From contig JAQPZY010001695.1 in assembly GCA_029931535.1 (NCBI GenBank), forward strand, positions 2,105,001 to 2,169,000: 64,000 nt of DNA, in the 5' to 3' direction. Below the pieces are notes generated by a model. That model was not told the DNA's origin and did no database searches. It saw only the letters and a program-made list of their open reading frames with translations. The position numbers and the translations under genes were made by a program. This DNA comes from Margaritifera margaritifera (Eukaryota; Mollusca; Bivalvia; Unionida; Margaritiferidae). Below are positions 36,231 to 48,056 of this stretch, piece by piece (position 1 is the stretch's first letter; the number at the start of each line of letters is the position of its first letter).

Positions 36231-37517
36231 ACCTTATCTGTTCACAACACAAGCTGCCATTGGAAAAGTGACTGATCTGTCTTGTTTCCCACTAACATTG
36301 GCTTGAAAATAGAAATTGAGAGAAGCAATTAAGGATAAAATAAGATCACAGTGACCTAATTTAGCTGATAGTTGTCGTACTCCTCGAGATGCATCTACAT
36401 ACAAAGTTGCAATACTCTCTGACTAACAATGTTAGAGGAACTGAACTAAACGAAAAACTAAACTGAAGTCGCTTAATCTATTTTCTGGAATTCACGCAGC
36501 TTCTCATCATAAGGATTTCATCTATGTCATGTAAAAAAAAATTATAAACATAACAAAAGTCATTTAAGACCTTGTTTATGGAGGTTTTTCAGGGAGTCCC
36601 ATTCATTTCGCCCGATCTTTGGCAAGAGTCATCACATGACAGCCTTTCAAAATACATGTTATGTAATCAACATCACACAGAATAAAAACGGTGCAAGAGT
36701 AAATACAGGAGTAAACATAAAACAATGTCTTTATGCTTTTGGGGATTTCAATATACATGTATTTAGATATAGAAGAGAAAAGGGGAGAGAGAGAGAGAGG
36801 GAGGAAGGAGACCAAAAGAGAAATAAAGAGAAGAGTAGAATAGGAGCTCCAGATCCTCTTTTCTTGTACATACATGTGCTCATTTTGCATTATTGTAGTA
36901 ACATTTGTACAAATCATTACTCAATGATTAAACAATAAAGCATTTTTTCTTCAAGCTACCCCATATGTAATGTACTTTCCATTTTAATAGTTCTGTTTTA
37001 ACGATCTTGTGATCAGTCCTGCATTCTCCAAGCCCATTATAATAAAGTCCAACTGAAGTGGTACTTTGTCATGTGTGGAGATAATTCACTTTACATTAAT
37101 TGGCTTAAAGGTATTTTGTTTTCATGTGAAACAAGACCTTATCTCATTGTCCACCTTCACTGCCTCTTGTTTATTTAACTGAGCAATCAACCGGGCCGAA
37201 AACCACTCATGAATGTGTGACTCGAGAGTCTCCTTGGATAACTTGTTCAAAGATAAATCTGGGGGTTTAGTTCATGCTGCTGGCAAAAAGGTATGAGGCA
37301 ATTTGGAAATGAATGATGGTATCATTTTTGATATATATATATATATCTTTTATAGAGATTGTCACTCTTATATATTTTATACTGCTTTTTTTTTTTTTAA
37401 TTAAAAATCCACAAAATGAAGTACCCACGAGTACATATTGTTTTTAAGAAAGCCATGATATTTGATACCCATGAATATAAAGCGATTCACAGTAGTTGCC
37501 TTGTAATGAGGGACAAC
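36231..37517. other. Non-coding with simple repeats
   Basis: Contains a GA-rich run (36,783-36,812) and a short TA run (37,331-37,347). No exon was recognised. Confidence 0.45.
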
Positions 37518-37827
37518 TGTTTATTATTTTTGGTTTAGTGTCCACTGATTTGTGAATGTAGCAGTCATAGAAATGGCAGCTGCCATAGTCCTTTGGAATG
37601 TGATGTAGTCATTCAATACTGGTATCTTTAGTTCCATACTGCATGTGTTTGCATATGGAAAACCTGCAATAATGCACTGTGCCTCATCTCTTAAGTCCTC
37701 CTGGTGTATAAAGGAGAGCTGAAGTGGAAAGGTGAAACCTAGTGGAGGGTACCTCGTCTGCTCCAGTTGTGAAGGCAAGAAGATACTTCAGGGTCAGAGA
37801 CGTGTTTCCTTGACCTTCTAAAACATG
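37518..37827 (-). pseudogene. HECT-type E3 ubiquitin ligase, terminal exon with frameshift
   Basis: On the minus strand, after acceptor TCATGTTTTAG, the exon reads GQGNTSLTLKYLLAFTTGAD then EVP. It then continues one base out of frame as PPLGFTFPLQLSFIH, a linker, and FPYANTCSMELKIPVLNDYI, with a stop near 37,527. An FTTGA-D-x-x-PPLGF block followed by P.A.TC...L.LP is the C-lobe end of HECT ligases; G2E3-like molluscan and fish HECT proteins look closest. The catalytic Cys would be the C of ANTC, which thioesters ubiquitin. The frame changes at a GTACCCTCC stretch (about 37,757), where one more C would restore it, so either a pseudogene or a base-calling error is possible. TAATAAAC follows the stop. 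No upstream exon was found. Confidence 0.6.
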
Positions 37828-37885
37828 AAAGAAAATAGTTTTACTATACATTGTCAAAGTAACTGGTATAATTCTGAAAGATATA

Positions 37886-39265
37886 GCATGCCCAGATAAC
37901 TTGCAGCCCTGCTTATAACATGGAGGCAGGTTTAGATCCCATTTTTTACTTCTTATAGAAAATGCCAATGCATAATGCCCCAGATTGTTGAATGTGAATA
38001 AAATCCCTAAAAAAAATTGTAAATGAAACCTTGATATATCGCTCATTTTATACTCGAAAATGGCAATTAGTATCCAGAAAGTGAAATAAACATCATGACA
38101 TTTTTAACTTTTAATAGAAATTAATTTTCTTTAAAAAAAAGATTTCAGCTCACTGTAAATAACAATATACGATGCAATTCTGTCAAGTGAAATTCGTGTT
38201 TTAATCTTATCTTTTAATTTGAGTTTCAGTGTAATCATCAATAATGTGATATGTCCTCTTGCATTTAAATGTCACAGCGATGCCCGCAAGCGTTTCTGTG
38301 AGAACCTAATTTAGTAGTGACTGTGTTTTGATCTGACTTGTGAAAGATCTGGTTGCATTGTTACAATCAATTAAAAGTTGACCTGCATAGTATTATCACG
38401 TTAGTTTTTTGTCTCAAATCAAGCAATGGGGGTAGAAGAAAAGGTTAAAAGGCATGCATATCCTACCTTCATAGGTAGCACTCACAGTCGTGTGTAAAGT
38501 CAAGTCATTTCAATTGAATAATCGAACACTGAAAACACTGTAAGTACATGTAGCATAATTAAAATATCTAACATTTTTCAGTACTTTATGATACTCATTG
38601 GCAAATGTGATGAAAGATGGCAAAGAAACAGAGTAAGAGGTGTACTAGATGCATTAAAAGACCTGTTCACAGATAGGATTAATTATGGAGAAGAGAGTTC
38701 AAAATTTTATAGTGACCTTAAAATTCCAAAATTGACACTAAAATGTTTGTTCACGGATGAGCACAAATTTTGCTGTAACTTGCAATAAAATCACAGCATC
38801 AGCATTTTACCAATATAGGAATGAAAAATAACTCTAGTTTCGACGTTATTGTATCTCTAAATAACTGTCACTCTTTTTTGAAATAAAGAATCTTGTTTTA
38901 TTCTGAATCTACAGTAACACTAAAATGTATTCACATTCACATGCAAAACACATGGATGTATTACACAATAATTTTGCTGGTACAACTGTGATGTGTTTTG
39001 AAACCACTTGGAGTAATGTTTTAAACGATCTTTCAGAGATTGGATATATGGAAAATAAAGATAATTTACACAGAAAATCAACGAACTTCATTAGAAAAGC
39101 TATTTATTGACAATTATTCCCAATGCAATTATTAAACAAGTATTCAACCACTTAAGCCACTCCCCACCTTCACAATGTTGATGTCCATCCCTTTCTTAAT
39201 TTTTTCAGAGGTCACTCTGTAACTTGCACAGTGTTTTTTGAGCACGAGTTATCAAGGGAGAGGTG
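37886..39265 (-). mobile_element. Inner TA-target element (family R), long inverted copy
   Basis: Flanked by TA at 37,884-37,885 and 39,266-39,267. Read on the minus strand it starts CACCTCTCCCTTGATAACTC and parallels 11,657-12,487 at both ends. It has about 550 bp more sequence in the middle (about 38,360-39,050). Its right end by the HECT exon is diverged. Because it is longer, it is closer to the full element than the copy at 11.7 kb. Confidence 0.65.
38583..38788 (+). CDS. Exon-like open frame inside the long family R copy
   Basis: An acceptor-like CATTTTTCAG is followed by an open frame with MILIGKCDERWQRNRVRGVL, then DALKDLFTDRINYGEESSKF, stopping at TAA just before a TGCAATAAAATC poly(A)-type signal. 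The composition (charged, R/K-D-E rich) looks like protein and it is confined to the segment absent from the 11.7-kb copy. I do not recognise the family. It could be a remnant of the element's own protein or an unrelated terminal exon. Confidence 0.3.
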
Positions 39266-40400
39266 TATATCAGTGACATATTGTTTAAACATACCTTACA
39301 GAATTTTTGGCTTCATATTCTATTGGAAAAATTATTTCATTTGCTGTTAACTGGACTCTGAGAATACCATTTACTATTTACCAATGTTTAAATTAAAAAA
39401 AGAACTTGCGTGTAATTGGTCTGTGATATTTCACCAGTGTTAGGGTGAGAAAACTCAGGTGGGTGGATTACACAGAGAAGGACTAACTCTGAAGACGCTG
39501 ATCTTGAGTGATTGTCAGACCTGAAAAAATTGATTATTGTTGATAGTCTAGATATCTAACAATACAAATTTACTAATTAACAAAAGGATTAAACATGCTA
39601 CATCAGAGTCCAACAAATTAAATTGGATAAACAATTCACTTCTGTACTAAAAACTATTCTGCTTGTGGAAAAACACATTACTTACCTAAGAGTCTTTTTA
39701 CCTGATGCTTAAGATACACCGCTTTTATGTTGTTTAATCACTTGCACCTCAACTTGAAATCACTATTGTTTGGGGGGGGCGGGGGGGGGGGTCACTGAAG
39801 GCTGCACCTATAGTGTTCACTCAATTTATGCCACCCTATGGGAACATACCTGTGAACTTCAATTTTTTTTTCATAAGAATTTGTGTTAATTTTTAATATA
39901 TTTGTGAGAAACTGAAAGGCATTTATGCAGGGTTCTGCCTAGCTGCGGAGAAAGGAACATTCCTAACAAGTTTGATCAAAATTGTCTCCATGATTCTGTA
40001 ACAGAACAAGCAAAACAGGTTTTTGACCTGGTTGTTACATAATCCATTACTATAAAAGACAATCAGGAAATAAATCTGATACTAGATGACTATTACTATA
40101 CATGTTTAGCCATTTCCAGAAGTTGAAATTACATTTGTACACCTGGTTACCATGGAACCTACACAGTTGCAAGGGATGCCAACTTGGACACAATTTTGGC
40201 AGAGATGTCCTGACAAAGACTTTTGTCGAGGTTGATCCCAAAATTAGCCGAGCCATCCCGGAGAAGCAATTAAGCAGTAGGTTTTACACATAATAGCTAT
40301 GGAAGCTATATGATGCACAACAGAAGACTGGCCACACCAATATAGCTTGCTTGACCTTATCGCCAGCTTGGTTGATTTATTGTCACTTTTAACCCATTAC
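39266..40400. other. Non-coding, G tract
   Basis: A G run lies at 39,771-39,792. Open frames on both strands at 40,050-40,293 overlap each other and carry no recognised motif. Confidence 0.4.
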
Positions 40401-40818
40401 TGACTATGGTAGGCAATACACTTTTTAGTCATGATATACACTTGGGCAAAGTTTCATTAAAATATCTTAAGTGGTTCCAAATTATATTGCAGACAAGGAT
40501 ACAAAATAATTATATTTTACCTTGCCATGACTTTAAGGCATGGTTCATGTTTAAGATATGTGAAAAACATTCTAGTCATGATATATAATTGGACTAAGTA
40601 TCATAGAAATATCTTCTGTGATGTAAATGTTCTGGACAAGATACAATAATATTCAGAGAATTGCATATTTTCTTGTTCTGACCTTGACCATGAGGTGTGA
40701 TGGACAACTGGGGTAGCTTTGGTATGTGGTACACTGTCTGTTTCAGGAAAATCTCACCAACCATTACAAAGTTATAGGCCAGAGAAGCAAATGTAAAAAA
40801 ATGGAAGGACAGACAACT
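40401..40818 (+). repeat. Cassette-type repeat
   Basis: Two imperfect units start with tagtcatgatat at 40,428 and 40,573, followed by 'ttggactaagtatcatagaa' and 'aaatatctt', then a gaccttgaccatgagg block. The style resembles the other cassette arrays in the window. Confidence 0.5.
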
Positions 40819-40905
40819 TAAGATGGACGTATATGAAAAGGGATTAAGATGGACGTATATGAAAAGGGATTAAGATGGACGTATATAAAAAGGGATCAAG
40901 ATGGA
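40818..40905. repeat. Tandem repeat, 26 bp x 3
   Basis: Units begin TTAAGATGGACGTATATGAA at 40,818, 40,844 and 40,870, followed by a partial fourth (caagatgga). Confidence 0.85.
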
Positions 40906-41199
40906 ATACACACATGTATCCCACCCATAACCACAAAAATTCAATGGCTGACAATTTTTAGAACAGATAACAGGTACAATTTGCAAAGAAAATCCAAATG
41001 GCCCCTAAATCTAATCAGCTAATCTACAGATGCATAAAAAAAACTAAAAAAATGTAATTTGCTTAGAGTAAGTGGATTTGTATAATTGTGCCAACAAGGT
41101 ATCCGCCTAAATGAAATGTCTAAATCCAACAAGTGCATAAAAGTTGTAAATGAAATGCTGAATTGACATGAAAATCTTTTCAGCATATTTATATATCAA

Positions 41200-42240
41200 T
41201 AACAAGAGACCCTTGAAGGGGCTGGTGCTCTGCTGGTCGAAAAGAATTTCCTGGAATTCAAGATAAGATAATTTTTTCTTTTTAACTCCCGAGTGTTGAA
41301 ACCATCTCTAGTATCTCTAATATTTTGGAGCATTAACAAGATTCTCAAATTAACCACAACGGCAGCTATATTGGATGTATGATTGGCACAATTTTCATTT
41401 AGGACCAACTAGACAGCATTAGAAGTCTTTTGGTGAAAAGCACGTCACTGTGACCATTCATTCATGAGGAGTAGCGATAACAAGATTTTCCAATTCTCAA
41501 AATGCCAAACATGGCAGCCATATTGGATGTCAGATTGGCACAATTGTTAATTTAGAACCTATGAGATATCATAAGGAGTAGTCCAGTGGAAACCCCATGT
41601 CAATATGACTATCTGTAGAGGAGGAGTAGCGATAAAAAGATTTTTAAGATAGCAACCTTGGTGACCATATTGGCTGTCAGAATGGCAGGTCAAACTAGAT
41701 ATCACAATAAGTCTTTTGGGGAAAACCAAATGTCGATATGACCACCCAGCTTGGAGGACTAGCAACAACAAGATTTTGAAGATGGCTGTTGTGGTGGCCA
41801 TAATGGATGTCAGATCAGCACTATTTTTATTTATGACCAACTACACATCATAGGAAGTCTTCTGGTGCAAATCACATGAAGATATGACTTTCCGCTCAGA
41901 AGTAGTTATAACAAGATTTCAAGATGGCTGCCATGGGGACCATATTTAACATCAGATCAGCACCATTTTCATGTAGGACCAAGTAGACACCATAAGAATT
42001 CTTTTATTGAAAACCCCATGCTGATATGACCATTCATTTAGGAGTGATAACAAGATTTTCAAGATGGCCACAGCAGGATCATTTTCATTTAGGACCAACT
42101 AGACCAATCACCATTGAATAAATGTGTGTGTAAAGTTTCATAGCAAGCATTCAAGTAGTTTAGGAGTAGAGATAATAAACTTGTGTTAACAGATAGACAG
42201 ATGACAGACAACAACAAAACATGCCTAGAACATTTTGATT
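41200..42240 (+). repeat. Cassette repeat array ('caagatggctgcc' type)
   Basis: About six units of 125-150 bp: 'accatattggatgtcagat', 'ggcacaatttt.atttagga', 'ccaactagacatcata.gaa', then 'gataacaagattttcaagat'. Unit landmarks lie near 41,368, 41,520, 41,665, 41,797 and 41,940. It starts with aagagacccttgaaggggct and ends with a agacagatgacagacaac tail, a layout seen repeatedly in bivalve intergenic DNA. Minus frames (41,196 and 41,559) are by-products. Confidence 0.7.
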
Positions 42241-42481
42241 AGTTATTGTATGACTGTAAAAAGCTATCATGGTTTTCACCAAATATGTCCACCATGTTAA
42301 AGAAAATTTTTTTTTAATGAAAAAAATTGGCTGCATGTCATATAATTCTAATCAGGTGATGTAAATAGTAATAGAAACAAGCCAGCACATTTTCATTTCT
42401 CTATATCATGTAGTTTTTGTGTTACCATGCTACATAAGTAGGCAAATCAAGATGCCTCCTCTTTACTTGCTGTTGGGGCAT

Positions 42482-42880
42482 AGCAAGTCCTTACATTTGA
42501 ACAGCAAGTCCTTACATTTTAATAGCAAGTCCTTACATTTGAACAGCAAGTCCTTACATTTGAACAGCAAGTCCTTACATTTGAATAGCAAGTCCTTACA
42601 TTTGAATAGCAAGTCCTTACATTTGAACAGCAAGTCCTTACATTTGAATAGCAAGTCCTTACATTTGAACAGCAAGTCCTTACATTTGAATAGCAAGTCC
42701 TTACATTTGAATAGCAAGTCCTTACATTTGAATAGCAAGTCCTTACATTTGAATAGCAAGTCCTTACATTTGAACAGCAAGTCCTTACATTTGAACAGCA
42801 AGTCCTTACATTTGAATAGCAAGTCCTTACATTTGAACAGCAAGTCCTTACATTTGAACAGCAAGTCCTTACATTTGAAA
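42482..42880. repeat. 21-bp minisatellite, 19 units
   Basis: The unit is AGCAAGTCCTTACATTTGAA plus C or T. I count 19 units with almost no variation except the last base. Because 21 is a multiple of three, all frames stay open: (SKSLHLN)n on plus and (LFKCKDL)n on minus. There is no initiation context or splice evidence that either is translated. Confidence 0.95.
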
Positions 42881-43378
42881 GTTCTGGGACATCTCTGCCA
42901 AATAAGGAATGGACAACTCTGTTATTGTTGAATCCTAGCTATCAAAAAAGAAGAAAAAAAGCAACATAATTTTTTTTCAAATAATTAGAATACTTACTGG
43001 TAAATTGAAGATAAATAAACATCAGATATTAAAACTATATGGATAAATTGCTGTTGGATTTGTCAGAAAGAAAGGATTTTTGACAAAAAACACTGAAGAA
43101 AACAATCCTTAATATTTAAGAACTTCTGGATTCTAGTGACTTCCCTTCATGTATGTTCCCCCGAGTTCATTATCAAGGAAACTGTCTACAAAGACTATTA
43201 CAACTAAGTTATTTGCATAAATCATTACTGATGTGCACAAGAGACACAATACAACATTTGGATTTGGTTGGACTAAGCCCACTTTTAAGGTGTTTTATCT
43301 AGCAGCTTTTGGATAGTTTTTGTTGAGCAATGAAAAAAGTGTCTTATCCAGTTTTTATACCCTATGAGTATTATGTGG
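42881..43378. other. Non-coding, no feature seen
   Basis: No exon or repeat was recognised. Confidence 0.4.
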
Positions 43379-43379
43379 A

Positions 43380-43470
<91 letters not shown>
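43379..43470. repeat. (TA)n microsatellite with TG interruptions
   Basis: About 45 TA units, with TGTA interruptions near each end. Confidence 0.95.
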
Positions 43471-44638
43471 GTAATATTTTTACTATGCAATGCACATAAC
43501 AATACATACTACAGGGAGGTAAATCCATTCAGGTAAGGGAAACAACAAACACGATAAAAAAAGAGTGGTTTATGTCAACCATCTGTCTACATGTGGTTCA
43601 CAAAGACCTTGATCTTTATTTCCTCAGATTACAATGATTATTATAAAGTGACCAATATGTTAAATTTGGTTAAGTATCAATCAGTATAAATTAGTTAAAT
43701 GCAAGAACTTAAATTCCACTTGCTGCATCACAGTGACCTTAACCTTTGGCCTTTAGATTACTTTATTATTAGGTTTCTTTGTATAAGGAACAACATAACA
43801 AGCCTTAGTGGAGATGCATTAAGTTCACATCTCAGATCACAAACACACTGAAGTTGCTGTGTTGCAACTTGGTTGTGACTGTTGTCACATGAACATTTTA
43901 TGTACATCTGTTCCCCTATAATGATCAAGATACATGTAAAGATATTTGTCAAAATTAGGAGGACAATTGCAGTTTTAGGTGACAGATTGTCCCCTGGGCT
44001 CGCTCAAGGTGCAACACTGCTTTAACTTCTGATCACACTAACCAACAGGGTTATGTGGCAATCCACAAATTGTGCAGGGTAATTGGATAATGGCAACCCA
44101 TACACTAAATTGGAAAAGGTATGTAAGACAACTCTCACATTACCATATGGAAACCAAACTGTTATTAGAGTAACAGACAAAAAAAGGTGAACATAACCAT
44201 AAAATAATGTGCTTCAACATATGCTACTTAAACAAAAAGGAAACAAAATACATTGAGGTATTGTCATCTCGACTATATATGTATCCAGATATACTGATAT
44301 CCAAATTGCTATGTCAGCTATCCCCTTTCTCGGAAATTATTAATCCAATTACTTTATTAATAAGTATAAAATGGCTGGGGTAATTAAAGTGTTAGGATTT
44401 ATTAGATTTTACTATAGGATTGATAGCATTCTTGTTAAAACATTCTTAATTGACAAAATGCTGGAATAAAGCTGATGTTCATCAACTTGTCTCCTTAACT
44501 GCCTCTTCAATCATTCAAGAGTGGACAGCATACCTATCTTACTTTATTCCAACAAATATTTCTGTAGGTTTTGACACAAATAGCCTTTACATTATTGACT
44601 TTCTTTTACTGATTGTATTGTAAATCATGTTTACTTGC
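43471..44638. other. Non-coding; intron or 3' flank of the minus-strand gene
   Basis: On the minus strand a CTACAG near 44,557 is followed by a short frame (KYLLE then stop) overlapping AATAAAG. This could be a tiny last exon of the gene at 44,639-45,667, but it is too short to rely on. Confidence 0.3.
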
Positions 44639-44683
44639 CTCTGTTGAAGTGTGCAATACACCAGGACTGACATGTTGCAGAAT
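44639..44683 (-). CDS. Possible 45-nt exon with GC donor, same gene as 45,513-45,667
   Basis: On the minus strand TTATAATTTCAG precedes 15 codons reading ILQHVSPGVLHTSTE, followed by GCAAGTAA, a good GC-type donor. The exon is in the phase (0) left by the exon at 45,513-45,667. The length is a multiple of three and the peptide looks natural, but it is very short. Confidence 0.35.
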
Positions 44684-45438
44684 CTGAAATTATAAAGTAA
44701 CAAGTTCATTATTTTAAAAAAATTGAATGACTAAAATAACTTTTACTGCCTAATAAGTTTCTGAAATGTAATTCTTTCAATTCAATAATGTTATCTTTCA
44801 TAAACTGTAACTGAACCACGAAGCATTTATAATACCTTGAATATTTTTATCTTTTTGATAATTTTCTTTGTCCACTAAAAAAAAAATATGAACCAAAACT
44901 TAATAGCACATATCCATACTAACAAAAGCAAATTTTAAGAATTCTTAATAATCATGCTGTCAAGTCTTTAATGATGTGATTTAGATTCTGATTCCCTACA
45001 ACACTCATTCTTATGACAAACTTACTATTTTACTCTTGCCTACTTTACACATGAAATAGTATGATTTTAAAATGTTATTTGGATTAATGTGTGGTATTTG
45101 AATTCCGTCATAATGTGACAAGTGACACTCTTCATTCTCATTAAAAAGCATTATAACTAATGTCACATCGGGTCTTCTTTTAAAAGAGCATTTGTGAGTC
45201 TGCTTATATCTGTTATACAAAAGCTCTATGTATGCATGTGTGCATGGATGGATGAATGGATGGATGTATGTATGTGGTTTAACAGCACATGAGCTATACA
45301 GTGCTGATAAAAGTTAATTTCCAAAAATGTAAAGGCAAAAAACTGAAGGAAGATAAACTCCTCAAAATTAATGTATACATGAAGTCCTCAGAATATGAAA
45401 GATAAGCACACATTCCAACACACACAATACAATCTATC

Positions 45439-45441
<3 letters not shown>

Positions 45442-45508
<67 letters not shown>
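45442..45508. repeat. (GA)n microsatellite next to a splice donor
   Basis: About 33 GA units. On the minus strand this is (TC)n, starting a few bases after the GTATGT donor of the exon at 45,513-45,667. Confidence 0.95.
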
Positions 45509-45512
<4 letters not shown>

Positions 45513-45667
45513 TACCTTGTTTCCATCTGAAAGGAGGCCAACAGATGTTCTTACATACAGTGGCTTATCTTTGCATATCTTTGTGATAAAATATCCTGTC
45601 ATCTGCTGGCCAGCCTCCAGAGATGGTGGTAGAAGTCTCTGATGGACAGAATGCAGACGCTCTAAGC
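45513..45667 (-). CDS. Internal coding exon of an unrecognised gene
   Basis: On the minus strand the exon lies between GTCTTTTTCAG and AACAAG|GTATGT. One frame is fully open and needs two bases from the previous exon: LERLHSVHQRLLPPSLEAGQ, then QMTGYFITKICKDKPLYVRT, then SVGLLSDGNK. Codon and residue use look like conserved protein, and both splice sites are strong, so I regard it as a real exon. I cannot name the family. The next exon may be 44,639-44,683. A start exon may lie at 51,101-51,254, but phases do not join directly, so further exons would be needed. Confidence 0.6.
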
Positions 45668-46024
45668 TGAAAAAGACAAATCTTCTATGTAATTACTACT
45701 TCAGCCTTGAAGTAATTATATTTTTTAATTTCATTAATACAATAAGCTTTGAAGCTATTCCATTGTGTAAGATTCAATATAGGATTACAACACTGAGAAT
45801 CATGATTCCAATGAAGCAATTAATACAAAATTTACTATTTTCAAGCACACATTACAAGCATTTAACATGCCCTGTTATTCCAACACATTTGTAGAAATTG
45901 TTGGGAATACTTATAAGTTCCATCTGTATATTCATCCATTAGCAGAGATGCTGCCAGGATTTTATTTAAAGGGGGGAGCTCCCTCCTTGTCACCAAAATA
46001 ATGGGGGAGTAGAAAAAAGTTAGG

Positions 46025-46248
46025 GGGAGGAGGAAACGGCCATAGTTAAAGATTTACCTAATCCATAAATAACCATCTCTTTCTTTCTTTCTACTCTATT
46101 GAAATCGAAATCCTCAAAAGATGTCTCCTCTAGTTGTATAAGCATTAATCTGTTAACCATTTCTGAGCTTAATTTGTATCTTATCTGCGTATGAATATTG
46201 CTCTGTGATGAGAACCACCTTTCACATATGCATAGCTAGCTAATAAGT
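46025..46248 (-). pseudogene. hAT transposase C-terminal fragment
   Basis: The minus frame reads CERWFSSQSNIHTQIRYKLS, then SEMVNRLMLIQLEETSFEDF, without the rest of a transposase. C-E-R-x-F-S, then a basic helix and M-V-N-x-L-M-x-I, is the hAT dimerisation domain signature. It ends near a G-rich segment (45,973-46,035) and abuts the higher-order satellite. Confidence 0.6.
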
Positions 46249-46260
46249 TTACTTCAGTTC

Positions 46261-46836
46261 AAGGTGGGGATTATCGCGGTGGTTGAAAGTTTCAGATACA
46301 ATCCGTAAAACTCAACAACTTTCAGATACAATCCGTAAAACTCGACAACTTTCAGCACAAACAATTTGATTCAACATATAAAACTGGAAATCTCGACATA
46401 CAACGTTAAAATTCCAACCACAGCTGTGTAATTCAGCAGAAAAAGCCTAAAACCACGATACAGGAAATGGAACTTTCAACCATGACTGTGTAATTCAAGA
46501 AATAAAATCTCAAACCTCGACATATAAACTGGAACTTTCAGAACAAAGAATTTTATTCAACATGCGAAATTGGAATTCTCGACATACAACATAGAAATTT
46601 CAACCACCGCTGTGTAATTCAACAGATAAAATCTAAAAGTTCTACATAGGAATCGGAACTTTCAACCACCGCTATGTAATTCTATAGATAAAATCTAAAA
46701 CCTCGACCTAGAAAATGGAACTTTGAACACAAATAATTTGATTCAACATGTGAAATTGAAATTCTTGACATACAACATTGAAATTTCAACTGCTACTTTC
46801 TCATTGGACCAACTTTTGTCCGCTACGGCGCCTCAT
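46261..46836 (-). repeat. Higher-order satellite element (62-bp monomers, B-A-A order), minus copy
   Basis: Read on plus: an opening with a duplicated 30-bp unit (tttcagatacaatccgtaaa at 46,291 and 46,321), then monomers in order B, A, A, B, A, A, B. A monomers carry aaccaccgctgtgtaattca; B monomers carry caaataatttgattcaacat. The leader follows: tgctactttctcattggacc, then gtccgctacggcgcctcat. The leader and order equal the inverse of 22,924-23,292. Confidence 0.78.
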
Positions 46837-48056
46837 AAAATGCTCAATTTGCTGATAAATCTGCAGGTACGGTGCTCACCGTGTTTGCACGTGAGCTACT
46901 GCGTTCAACACCTTATTTATTCTATATAGATAATAACTTTCAGTCCCTAAATAAACTAGTGATACCGTATTGGAAAAAAAAAAGATTCAGTATGTCCTCT
47001 CAAGAAAGATCAATTTAATTATATTTAACAGTTAGCTGTACACATTTTTCAGCAAATTGTTTTGTGTTTTCACATAAAAAGTACAGTGTAAGAGTCTATA
47101 TTTTATACGTGTGAAAATGCAAATATTTCCGCACGAGCAAATATTGTGTCTGGACTATTTTTCTTTTTCGGACAAGATTTATTCCCCTTGCATCATTGTT
47201 CAATAGCTGTCGTGTACGCCAGCGCAGTATCACTGAATCTGCGATTTTCGTGTTTTAGGGTGTTACAAACAGAAGTAAATGGAGACGAAAGGCTTTCAAC
47301 TTTTGATATCAGTGTAATGTTGGCCTTAGAATATATTCAATATACAGGCAGATATTCTGTGGTAGAAAGCGAACAAACAGATGCACACAAGTTTTTGCAA
47401 GATAAAGAACATGACTGCAGAAGTAAAAAAGGCAGTAATTTTGGAAAGGTAGTAACATGGAGGCTATTCCTACATCCGAGCTGAATAGGTATTTTGGAAA
47501 CATGTCCTTTGTTTGCGGAGAAATAAATGGTACTTGTGGAGACTACAGTTCTTAGGAACGTCTTATCGCCTTTTGCATCTGGGACTGAAACTCCCGCAAT
47601 TTCCCAAAATCAACGTTAAGTTTTAAAACGCATAGAAATAATGAAATGTGAAAGTGAAAAAGTCGAAGAGAATAGAGAAGGAATGTGATACCCAACTGCA
47701 ACAGAAGCAATATCCGCAATTGAGCCTTCGCAGCGATTTCAACAAGTTGAACTTAATCATCTAAACCGCTTTCGAACTCTGTATGGGTTCATATGGAACA
47801 CATGTTTTATTGGATGAGAACGAGAGTTTGGAGATAAGAACAGCAAATGAAGAGGGACATTAACTGCCAACAAAATCTTTGAAAGAGTATCTTATTCATA
47901 CACAGCAAAGACAAACCAAAACAGGAGCTGAAACAATCTGAGAAAGGTTACAGGCAAAAGGATGTGCCCGATGATCCCTCGCCTAAAGGATTACCGTAAA
48001 CCTTACGACCTTTCTGACAACCCTCCACTCCCACCCCCTCGGGTCAGAGGGATGAG
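46837..48056. other. Anonymous stretch with a possible plus-strand exon
   Basis: A plus frame at about 47,257-47,451 (VNGDERLSTFDISVMLALEY, then IQYTGRYSVVESEQTDAHKF) follows GTGTTTTAG and ends at GGAAAG|GTAGTA. It looks protein-like but I recognise no family, and there is no partner exon. The remainder is unassigned. Confidence 0.3.

Noticed and set aside
42419..42931. A 170-residue repetitive protein
   Set aside because: It is open only because the minisatellite unit is 21 bp. The opposite strand is open as well, and no transcript signal is seen.
47146..47484. 112-residue plus frame
   Set aside because: The central part could be an exon, but the start is unsupported and no family or partner exon is visible, so I did not call it a gene.
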